Both the position numbers and the translations under genes were made by a program. From assembly GCA_033980235.1 (NCBI GenBank), contig CM067062.1:7357900-7421899 (forward strand): a stretch of 64,000 bases of DNA, read 5' to 3'. A model generated the notes under the pieces. It saw only the letters and a program-made list of their open reading frames with translations, was not told the DNA's origin and made no database searches. The DNA comes from Diadema setosum (taxonomy: Eukaryota > Echinodermata > Echinoidea > Diadematoida > Diadematidae). Shown here piece after piece: positions 12,501-24,600 of the stretch (its first letter is position 1; every line of letters begins with the position of its first letter).

Positions 12501-15500
12501 TGTTTTAGCAGTATTATGCTTCAAAAAGTGTCTGCCACAAATTTTGTTAAAAAAACAACAAATTCAAAACAAAAGGTCGAAAAAACAAAGAAATACATAA
12601 GAAATTCATAAAACAATAAAATAGATAAGAAATTAATTTTGATACCAAATTTTTTTTTCAAGTACATTTGCTAAGAATGCCACTAAGAATAATTAGACCA
12701 AAAATGAGCACTTTTGGAGCTTTATTTACTGATTTTAGATCAAAGAGTCTGATTTCTCGCATAAATTAGCATAATTAATGAAAATAAAGAAGACTATTTT
12801 GTAAAATTTGAATATACGATCTTGTAGATTACATCGCACACTACCATTGTGCAAATTTTCGCGGCGATCGCCCGATCCACGGCCGAGATCTTAAGGGGGG
12901 GCCCTTTAGGCCCCCCCCCAGTCTTTCGAGCTACCAAAATAGCCCAGTCTTTTTAGGGTTAAGCTGTCATAAAATCACAGCAGTTGAGAAAAGAAAAGTC
13001 AAGAGGCATTTCTGACTGAAACTGACTTTATGTTACTGAATCTGCAGACTTACCTGTTCATGAAATATTTTTATTCTTCATTCATTCAAATAATTTTGAA
13101 ATATAATATATTTCAGAGAAATTAGGTTTATGTTTGCATACCTGTCCACCCTGAAAAACCAAACAAACAAAGAAAAATTATTAAAAAATCTGAACTTTCA
13201 AATATTTAATACTTTACCATTAACAGATATTTCCAAAAAATCAGAACGCACTGAAATTAATGCATTTTCTTTCAGTGAAAAATCTGAATATTCAGATTAA
13301 AACTGAACAGTTGGCTGGTATAATTTTGTCTCATAGAGACTGACATTACAGACACCTCTACTGCAGGAAGGAAAATACACGTACTTTCACTTTTCATGAC
13401 TAATCAAAGGAAAGGAGAGAGATAAAACATCAACACATTCTAACAACCTGTTTGCTTAGAAATGGAGAGACGTACCCACTCTTCCCAGCTTCCCTTGGGG
13501 TTAGATGCACGGAACGGCTCCAGGCGTTCAAGAAGAGTCTCGCACGCTGCCTGTCGATCATGCAATCATACAAGTTGCATTATGGAAAGAGGGAATGGGC
13601 ATTTCAAGAGACAGAGAGCAATATTTCCTTACAGATAGTCTGATGACGGGATTGCTTCTGGACCCAGTTCAACAAATGTCCAAAAAATCACAATTTTTCT
13701 CTGCCTTGAACTCAGTGAAATGGTCAGCTCATCATGGAAATCAGTCTTGCGTAAACACAAAACACAACCAAGACGGGAATCGCTTTTATACAAATCTTAC
13801 AAAATTCTGCATATCGTCGCTGGGGCAACAAGACCTCGTATCTACAAAATGTCAAATGTTCAGGAGAGCCAAAAAACATGGCGGCCAAAGCACTGTAGTG
13901 AATGGGATAGCCTTTCCTTTGACATGCCCTGCTGGCTTCATTTTTGGAGTGAGACAGTTGAGATTTGGACAGGACATCACTTAACCCATTATTTGACCAT
14001 TAATCCAAAAAAGTCATTTTCACCAAAATTGCAGATACAACGTGATGTCACCCCAGCGACGATATGCAAATATATTCACACCTGGCAGTGTAAATCATAT
14101 TCCATCCTAAATATATGCATTGCAACACTCTACAGTAAACCTGTACAAACGTGATCACAGATCACAGCTCAGTTAGTGTCCTCTATTACATGATGGTTGA
14201 AACACAAAACATAATGGAAATCAAGCTATCAATAACCGCTATCAACTACTGTTTGACTTTCTAGTATCTATTTTCCAGCAAAAAGTATTCTTCACTATAA
14301 AGCCACATGCAACGTTCTCTCTTGAGAATTACTCATCTCATCGCTTTACACCTCTATGTGACTAAATCTTTTAAATCTGACCTTGTGCTGTTTTTTAATC
14401 CTTCTACAATGATTAGACTTTTTCGTTCGCAGAAGAAAGCTGTAAGAATAGTATGGGTGCGTTCGAGCGCTCTAAAGCGAACCAAAGCGAACTGAACTAA
14501 AGCGTACCGTACCGTACCATGCCAATTTTGGAGCGTTCGAGCGCTCTGTGGAGAAAGCGTACTCATGAGTTATTTTTAGAAATGTCACGCTTGTTTGTAG
14601 CAAGAATGTCATTCACCCCTGGCGCTTGAACTATTATGTACTTACAGCTGTCCAGAACAAAGAGAATGATGCTTTTGCATTGTGACGTATGCGCATGATA
14701 CGCGCATGCTTTACAACAAACTTTTGGTACGCTTTGGTACGCTTTCGGAGCACATCAGGAAGTGGTCCACTTTTGGCTCAGTACAGTACGGTACGGTACA
14801 CTTTAGGAGCGTTCCAATGCGGTCGTGATTTGGCAAAAAGGTGTATGTCTGAAAAATATCATGTTTTTGGTTTTTACCATTTGGGGGGTTTTCGATGCCG
14901 AAATTTTCATGTGACCAACTTTCGTAAGTCATCGATCATTTGTTTCCGAGATACTTGGGGCTATCTCTGTATTATTTTATCAATTTTCCTGCTTTTGATT
15001 AGGCAAAAGGGTGTATCTTTACATACACCCTTGACGTACAATGACGTACCAGGATAGAGAACTACAGTGCTGATCGCGTTAAACTTACCTACGCGTTACC
15101 CCAAAAACGCGTAGGTACGTGTACTTTCCGCGTTGCGTTTTGCCATACGCGTTCGTAACGCGTACACATTGTACAGCAAAATATTCCCCTCCCTTTCACT
15201 ATTGTGGAATAGCGCCATCTCGCGGGCAACATTTCATTATCTGTATGTTCGCGCCCGCGCTCACACCGCAATGCGATCCACATCGGGCCGCGCCATGATA
15301 TTGACTCAAAGTGAAAGAGCTTTAAATTATAACTGACTGTTAATTGAAGAAAAAGAAGAAAACACGTGTGCTTTTATAGTTTTAAGGTGTCACTGAGAAG
15401 GGGTGATGTATTCAAAAATGAATAAACACGTATTTTCGGCGTTGACTTGCTCATTTTTACCTGTCGGTGCTGAATATTGTTTTAGCTTGAGTTTCATTTT

Positions 15501-18500
15501 TATGGCATACTTGTTCTTCATGTTGATGTTTCTTTCAGTCCTTGGTGGTTGGTGTTGTTGTTGTTGTTTTTTTTTTTTCGTGTGAGGTGACCTATTTTGT
15601 TTTAGTGTACGAGCTGAAATTTTCGCGGTGGTCTTATTTTCGCGAATTTCGCGAATCGTCTTTGAACCGCGAAAATAACAACACGCGAAAATAACATCAC
15701 GCGAATAACTAAGGTTAGTTTACTTAGACCCTCGCAACCGCGAAATAAACAACACGCGAAAACGTCCCCCAAGTAGCTCTAGATTTGCAAAAATATCTGT
15801 ACGCGAAAATTTCAGCTTGTACAGTAATTCCTATCGTTCTGAACGCATACAACCGCGTTAAATCACAAAAACGTAATGAATAAACACGTATTTTCGGCAC
15901 TGGCTTGCTCATTTTTGCCTGTCGGTGCTGAATTTCTTCAGCTTTAGTTTCATTTTTATGGCATACTTGTTCTTCATGTTGATGTCTCTTTCATTCCTTG
16001 GGGGTTGGTGGTTTTTTTTTTTCGTGTGAGGTGACCTATTTTGTTTTAATTCTTATCGTTCCGAACGCATACAACCGCGTTAAATCACAAAAACGTAATG
16101 AATAAACACGTTTTCACGGCGCTGCCTTGCTCAGAGTCATTTTTGCCTGTCGGTGCTGAATTTCTTCAGCTTTAGTTTCATTTTTATGGCATGCTTGTTC
16201 TTCATGTTGATGTCTCTTTCATTCCTTAGGGGTTGGCGATTTTTTTTTCTTTCTTTTTTTTTTTTCGTTTGAGGTGACCTATTTTGTTTTAATTCTTATC
16301 GTTACGAACGCATACAACCGCGTTAAGTCACAAAAAACGTAACAAACAAACACGTTTTCACGGCGCTGACTTGCCCTTCTTTTGCCTGTCGGTGCTGAAT
16401 TTCTTTAGCTTGAGTTTCATTTTTATGGCATATTTGTTCTTCATGTTGATGTCTCTTTCATTCCTTGGGGGTTGGCGATTTTTTTTTCTTTCTTTTTTTT
16501 TTTCTTTTTTTTTTCGTGTGAGGTGACCCATTGTGTTTTAATTTTTATCGTTCCGAACGCATACAACCGCGTTAAATCACAAAAACGTAATGAATAAACA
16601 TGTTTTCACGGCGCTGCCTTGCTCAGAGTCATTTTTGCCTGTCAGTGCTGAATTTCTTCAGCTTTAGTTTCATTTTTATGGCATGCTTGTTCTTCATGTT
16701 GATGTCTCTTTCATTCCTTGGGGGTTGGTGTTTTTGTTTTTGTCTTTTCGTGTGAGGTGACCTATTTTGTTTTAATTCTTATCGTTACGAACGCATACAA
16801 CCGCGTTAAGTCACAAAAAACGTAACGAACAAATACGTTTTCACGGCGCTGACTTGCCTTCCTTTTGCCTGTCGGTGCTGAATTTCTTTAGCTTGAGTTT
16901 CATTTTTATGGCATACTTGTTCTTCATGTTGATGTCTCTTTCATTCCATGGGGTTGGTGGTTTGTTTGTTTGTTGTTGTTTTTTCCGTGTGAGGTGACCT
17001 ATTTTGTTTTAATTCTTATCGTCCCGAACGCATACAACCGCGTTAAATCACAAAAACGTAATGAATAAACACGTTTTCACGGCGCTGCCTTGCTCAGAGT
17101 CATTTTTGCCTGTCGGTGCTGAATTTCTTCAGCTTTAGTTTCATTTTTATGGCATGCTTGTTCTTCATGTTGATGTCTCTTTCATTCCTTGGGGGTTGGT
17201 GTTTGTTGTTGTTGTTTTTTTTGTGTGTGAGGTGGCCTATTTTGTTTTAATTCTTATCGTTACGAATGCATAAAACCGCGTTAAGTCACAAAAAACGTAA
17301 CGAACAAACACGTTTTCACGGCGCTGACTTGCCCTTCTTTTGCCTGTCGGTGCTGAATTTCTTTAGCTTGAGTTTCATTTTTATGGCATACTTGTTCTTC
17401 ATGTTGATGTCTCTTTCATTCCATGGGGTTGGTGGTTTGTTTGTTTGTTGTTGTTTTTTCCGTGTGAGGTGACCTATTTTGTTTTAATTCTTATCGTCCC
17501 GAACGCATACAACCGCGTTAAATCACAAAAACGTAATGAATAAACACGTTTTCACGGCGCTGCCTTGCTCAGAGTCATTTTTGCCTGTCGGTGCTGAATT
17601 TCTTCAGCTTTAGTTTCATTTTTATGGCATGCTTGTTCTTCATGTTGATGTCTCTTTCATTCCTTGGGGGTTGGTGGTTGTTGTTGTTGTTGTTCTTTTT
17701 TTTTTCGTGTGAGGTGACCTATTTTGTTATCGTTCCGAACGCATACAACCGCGTAAGTCACGAAAAACGTATAACGAGCAAATACGTTTTCACGGCGCTG
17801 ACTTGCCCTTCTTTTGCCTGTCGGTGCTGAATTTCTTTAGCTTGAGTTTCATTTTTATGGCATACTTGTTCTTCATGTTGATGTCTCTTTCATTCCTTGG
17901 GGGTTGGCGATTTTTTTTTTTTTTTCCGTTTGAGGTTACCCATTTTGTTTTAATTCCTGTCGTTCCGAACGCATACAACCGCGTTAAATCACAAAAACGT
18001 AATGAATAAACACGTTTTCACGGCGCTGCCTTGCTCAGAGTCATTTTTGCCTGTCGGTGCTGAATTTCTTCAGCTTTAGTTTCATTTTTATGGCATGCTT
18101 GTTCTTCATGTTGATGTCTCTTTCATTCCTTGGGGGTTGGTTGTTGTTGTTGTTGTTTTTTTCGTGTGAGGTGACCTATTTTGTTATCGTTCCGAACGCA
18201 TACAACCGCGTAAGTCACGAAAAACGTATAACGAACAAATACGTTTTCACGGCGCTGACTTGCCCTTCTTTTGCCTGTCGGTGCTGAATTTCTTTAACTT
18301 GAGTTTCATTTTTATGGCATACTTGCTCTTCATGTTGATGTCTCTTTCATTCCTTGGGAGTTGGCGATTTTTTTTTCCGTTTGAGGTTACCCATTTTGTT
18401 TTAATTCCTGTCGTTCCGAACGCATACTACCGCGTTAAATCACAAAAACCTAATGAATAAACACGTTTTCACGGCGCTGCCTTGCTCAGAGTCATTTTTG

Positions 18501-21500
18501 CCTATCGGTGCTGAATTTCTTTAGCTTGAGTTTCTTTTTTATGGCATGCTTGTTCTTCATGTTGATGTCTCTTTCATTCCTTGGGGGTTGGTGTTTGTGT
18601 GTTTATTTGTTTGTTTTTGTGTGAGGTGACCTATTTTGTTTTAATTCGTATCGTTCCGAACGCATACAACCGCGTTAAATCACAAAAACGTAATGAATAA
18701 ACACGTTTTCACGGCGCTGACTTGCTCATTTCTGCCTGTCGGTGCTGAATTTCTTTAGCTTGAATATCATTTTTATGGCATACATATTGGTACTTGTTCT
18801 TCATGTTGATGTTCCTTTCATTCCATGGGGGTTGGTAATTCTTTTTGTTGTTTGTGTAAGGTGACCTACATGTATTTTGTTTAAATTCTTATCGTTCCGA
18901 AAGCATACAACCGCGTAAAATAATATCTTGTACGCATCTTAACACGTAACGCTAATTATCATGAATATATCATGGAGTATGTTCTTTTTACAGACATAAA
19001 TCGACGTGATAAAATTAGAGTACACGAAATATGTTTAGTTTCGGGAAATAAAATAAGATTTACTCTCTGAGATTACATCATCGAACCTTTCGACAAATGC
19101 AGGAGACTAAAACTGTGATTGTTGTTTTATGAACTGTATATTGGCATGCAACGCTTGCGCAGCAGTGAAATAAAAATGTTATTCACAGGCTTACATCCTT
19201 TTTATTCCAACCCATTTGTTTACATATCTTAACCACACGCAAATCGAAGCGTCCACATCGTTCTCCAGCGCACCTCTAGCCCTAGGCCCTTGCCCAAAAT
19301 GGGCTCTGGGACATTCCATTCAATGACGGGGTTTTTATTTTGCAACGTTGTCAACTAACTCTCATGTAAAGCAAGTTCATGCTACGGCTAATCTATTTTA
19401 TGATGCATCATAATCTAATATGCTTAGATAACCTAGGTCGAATTTGCAGAGACATAGAAAAAGATTTGACATTCAATCGTGATACATTTGGTACAGGTAC
19501 GTTTAACTACTCATTCACCCTGTACTGTAATCCGCATGTCTGCTCCGCGCGTGTTTTCGCTATCACTAAAACTTCGATCGCGATGGTGTGTGTGTGTACT
19601 GTACTGTACGGTTCTTCGGCGGGGGCGTGGGCCGGCCGGGTCGATCGGCCGGCGGTCGTCAGATCGTCGACGAAACATAGACCACGCACCGCGCGGCGCA
19701 GCACGTGACTTGGTACCAAGGCACAAACAAATTGGACATACGTTGTACGAAGTCGTACATTCAAGAGCTAAAACAAACAATGGCGAAATCAAACTCCACT
19801 AAAATGGTATTGACGCTTTAATGTAATGAGTATATTCCAAGTTCATGTTTGACCGAGTTTTGAGAAGAAATTCTATACTTTGTAAGTTTTCCTCGCACGA
19901 GAAAAGGAATGTGATCGGTGAACTAGCTACCCATACAACAGTAGTGTGTACTGAAGAACAGTGGAGCGCGAGCAGCTAACACGCAGCTGCTAGCTTGTGT
20001 AGCTATCAAAGAGATTTTTCTCCGCCCCAGGTTTAATACGCGCCATGCCCCAATCTGTGCCGTCTAAAAAAAAAAAAAAAAAAAAAAACGCGAGCCCGCC
20101 ATTGTACCTAATGGCGGACTTTGCCTACTAAGTATACATTTTCTACAGCGCGTATTACGTGAACTTCTGAACTTTTACGCGAGTACGCACTTGATTTTGG
20201 CAACGTTAGGAATGCACCAAATAAACTTTCAAACTTTCAACTAATGGGGCCCTTGGGGCGAAATTTGCCTTTATTAAAGCCTAGCTTCTGGTATATCATA
20301 TCAACTTTTTATGAAATGGGGCCCTTGGGGCGAAATTTGCCTTTATTAAAGCCTAGCTTCTGGTATTTTGAATTTGTACAATAATTCTTATTCTATATAA
20401 GGTAACAAATAAAACTACTTCATATATTTACTATATATTTTAAAGCGTAATACAAAATATTTTTTTTTCAGTCTAAGAAAACTTGTTTCAAATAAAAAAA
20501 ATAATATGTACAGTTCTTGATTCAAGTCTAAATTCCATGCGCTTTCTTGCAGTTACCCATGGATAAGATGCATTTAAGTAATCAGCTGTTACGGAGTTGT
20601 AGGCCTACTACATACAGCCCCTATTAGACTGTAATTCTGACTGTCATTTTATCGGTGGCGTTTATGATTTTATACTCTTACCCATAAAAAAAAAGAGGCA
20701 AATACGAACATTATGAAATGAGTAAGTTTTTGTCAGAATTCCTTATCAATATCAATTGTTGACATAATAGTTTTCAGATTTCACTTGCTTCATTATCAAA
20801 GCTGTTGTACATCTTAGTTGCTTCATAAGAATTCACCTTTGATTTATGATTTTACAAACGAATTTTCATTGTTCACCTATTTTTCTTAGTTTCATGTTGT
20901 AATATTTCACGAAGGTATGTGTAGGGCTGCCAACTCTCACTCATTTTGGTCCTTTCTCACTCTAAAACTTTATTTCATTATTTGCATGCATTTCTACTGA
21001 TCTCACTCATTTTGACTCCTAAATTATAGCATTGGCCTATGGGAGTCTCACTCTCAACTAGTTTCCAATGTTGGCAGCCCTGGTGGTTGTCTTTCCATGG
21101 CAAGATATGGCGTTTTTTTTTTCCATCCAGGGTCAAAGAAGAAACCGACAGGAAGGAAATGAAAAAGGATAGAATGAAACACCTGCTCAACAGGCTCTTT
21201 TTTGGATCGATATGACACAAATAGTGAACGTAGTACGGTACATTAGAAATTCGGTAAAGTTCTGAATAGTTCATTAGTGGAAAAATGAGCAAAAAACTTT
21301 GGGGATTCCATCGGATTGAGATCTAGATCTAAATAGAAACTGTAAGTACGCATTACAGCAGACTGGACCTGATACAAACCTACTGTCTAGCTATGATTAT
21401 ACATGTATGGTCTATAGACTATCTAACGTTAGACAATTCTCCAACATAAAGATGTAGTGAACTTATAACACGTGGATCATTGACGTGCGTACAGACATCG

Positions 21501-21630
21501 AAGATCCTATATTACGATCTTTATTAGACTAGTTGTGCGTTGACCTCTAAGCTAGCTGGATGAGCACAGATGAGCCGCAGACTTTACGCACCAAATCTCT
21601 ACTGTACTGTGTATCTAACACACAGACACA

Positions 21631-21677
<47 letters not shown>

Positions 21678-24600
21678 CGTTCATTCGGCATGCAGCACAC
21701 TGGGCATTATTTGCCTCTTGGATATAACAAGGGTATGTGTACATGGTAATGGTAGGAGACTCTGTTGTGGTACCGTGTAGGTGTGCGCGCTACCTATCAC
21801 GCCTACCGTACATACGGTGTATGTACACACCAATGGTACACACACACTGGCTCCCCCCCCCCCCCCCCCCCCACGATGAGATGAGCATGCTAGTGTACTG
21901 CTGCATGCTGCATGAAAACAGCTGCTATATAACACGGGCAGCTCGCGGTACTACGGCCACGGTATACGGTACTGTGTGGCAGTACCGCGGTTATACGGCA
22001 CTGTGCTGCTGTGTAGTTACGTAGGCACCCAGGAGATCCACGAGTGCATCAGTTACTTTGTACCTGTATATAGCGTGTAGGCTATGTCGGTAGGATTGTA
22101 CAAGAACAACAGTAGGTCTACTACATACTAGTACAAGTATACTAATAGTACGTAGGTGTCCAAGACTGCAATGTAACCGACACCCCATTACGACAATTAT
22201 CACGCTATAAATAGATCCCCAAAAAATTCAATAACAATACAGACTGTAGGGCCTATACTGCCTTAAGGTGTTTGGTTCAGAGTTAATTTTCTTCAACAGA
22301 TTCTAAGCTGTTGACATTACAAAGATATACCTACAATTTGTATCTTTCTAAATTACGTGAAAATTGCCTGTCAGATATGCATGTTAGTCACTTCTTAGAG
22401 TAATTAGTAAAAGATTAAAAAGACAATAGTTCATACTCCGATGTTACTGTCTGACTGTTTTGCAAAATGTCATTGATTTGTTTATCATAGCTGTAACTTT
22501 GATACATTTTTTCTGAGCTTTTCTTTTAGTTCTTACAAAGTTGTCTTCGCGTATACTTCAATTCTTTCATAATGGATGGTTCCCAGTTTGCTTTACATTG
22601 TTGTTTGTACTAATCACTACCAGGTTTTTACAGTTTTGTTGAGACAACGCAGTTTGTGTTTCCCAGCTGAAGAGAGCAGCGTAAAGCTTTTCTGTGAACT
22701 TGAAGGGAACATTTTGTTTACAGGTGTTTTATTCAATAATTTTCCCAATCAATTTCACAGAAGGTCCCGGACACAAATTGGTCTCAAATAACCCTATAAG
22801 GGACCGAAACTGAAAAAGGAAATTTAAGAAAGGAAATTCGTTACTTGAAATTTGAGCGGTTATAACAACCACATTGTGTATAAACACCTAATCAAAATTC
22901 AATGGGGATAGAACTGCAAATCATGCTTTCGAATTTTTCCTTTTCCAGTACTGGGGACTTAAAGTTCCTCTGTTTACTTACTTTAGTTGTTACTGTTACA
23001 TTTCGCGTAGTTTTTCTCTTTATGATAATGTATGGTCCATAGTTTGCTTTATATTGCAATTCGTACTAAATCACTGGTACCAGTTTTTACAGTTTTGTTG
23101 AGACAACGCAGTTTGTGTTTCCCAGCTGAAGAGAGCAGCGATAAGCTTTTCTGTGAACTTGAAGGGAAAATTTTGTTTACAGGTGTTTTGTTCGATAATT
23201 TTCCCAATCAATTTCACAGAAGGTCCCGGACACAAATTGGTCTCAAATAACCCTATAACAGAGACTCCAACCCCAAGCACCTTCTGATCTGGAGATTCTC
23301 CCGCCCGAAACCCCTAACAAACGGGAGACTCCAAGTTGACGTGTGCGAAGCGCGAAGTTCCTAGGGTTTTAGATGTTCTCTGGTGCTATCTAAGGCTTAT
23401 TTGTTCAACATACGATAGCAATAAGTAAGAAATCCTTTCCACCGGGAGACATAGAGCCTGGGCGGGAGAATTCAAATCTCAAACGGGAGAACGGGAGATT
23501 TTGCAAAAATGGGCTTTCGGCGGGAGATCTCCCGTCGAAAACGGGAGGGTTGGAGTCTCTGCTATAAGGGACCGAAACTGGAAAAGGAAATTTAATAAAG
23601 GAAATTATTTACTTGAAATTTGAGCGGTAATAACCACATTCTGTGTAAACACCTAATCAAAATTCAATGGGGATAGAACTGCAAATCATGCTTTCGAATT
23701 TTTCCTTTTCCAGTACTGGGGACTTAAAGATAATAAAAAGTTTTGGTACCTCAAAAGCTCCCTTGAATTTCCTTGTCTTGGTTTGTGTTTCGGGTTAAAG
23801 TACGTTGTCTGTGAGAATTACTCGCCCCAAAGTGCTCTCATGTCTTAGTAATCATGCAATAATGGTTTCGTACCAGAGCCGACGCTGTCCAGCGTCGATA
23901 AATACCGTACGAAACCACTGACTGCGACCAGCAGCGTGCAGCCCATTGTACGCATAGCTAACTGCGACCAGCAGCCCCATACGCAGAGCGTAATGGGGCT
24001 TCGCATTGTAGCATTCAGGATCATGACAGAATTAGTATCGCGGGTAAATATCAACTTAAAGTCCAAAAATTTCTTCGATTTGAAGACTTACCAATTAAGT
24101 TGAAGTATTGAAAACAGGCTTCGAACAACGTTTGGTTCTGCCAATAGTTCCTTTCTGTTCGAATTGATGACTGAATGTGACTCGGTCGAGAGGACCTTGG
24201 GAGAGCTACATACACTGGATACTATGGCCAGCGCATGCGCACACAAACATCTTATCCGTTCATGGATTTGAAATTTGTGCACATGTGATGTGTTCGCAGG
24301 CACTGGCTGTAGTATTCATTGTACTGTATGTAGCTCTCCTAAGGTCCTGTCGACCGAGTCACATTCAGTCATCTCGAACAGAAAGGGACTATAGGCAGAA
24401 CCAAACGTTGCCCGAAGCCTGTTTTCAATACTTCAACTTCATTGGTAAGTCTTCAAATTGAAGAATTTATGGGATTTTAAGTTGACATTTACCCTGCGAT
24501 ACTAAATCTGTCATGATACTGAATGCTACAGTGCGAAGCCCGATTACGCTATGCGTATGGGACTGCTGGTCGCTATGCGTATGGGGCTGCTGGTCGCAGT

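Noticed and set aside
13505..14154. Two overlapping plus-strand open frames of 144-159 codons
   Set aside because: They run antisense over the GSWEEW exon of XDH/AOX and into an inverted-repeat unit, with no family resemblance.
17266..18460. Repeated small hydrophobic open frames ([21 protein letters not shown]) in the 240-bp satellite
   Set aside because: They recur with the unit, vary in length and frame with T-run changes and show no codon-level conservation over the rest of the unit.
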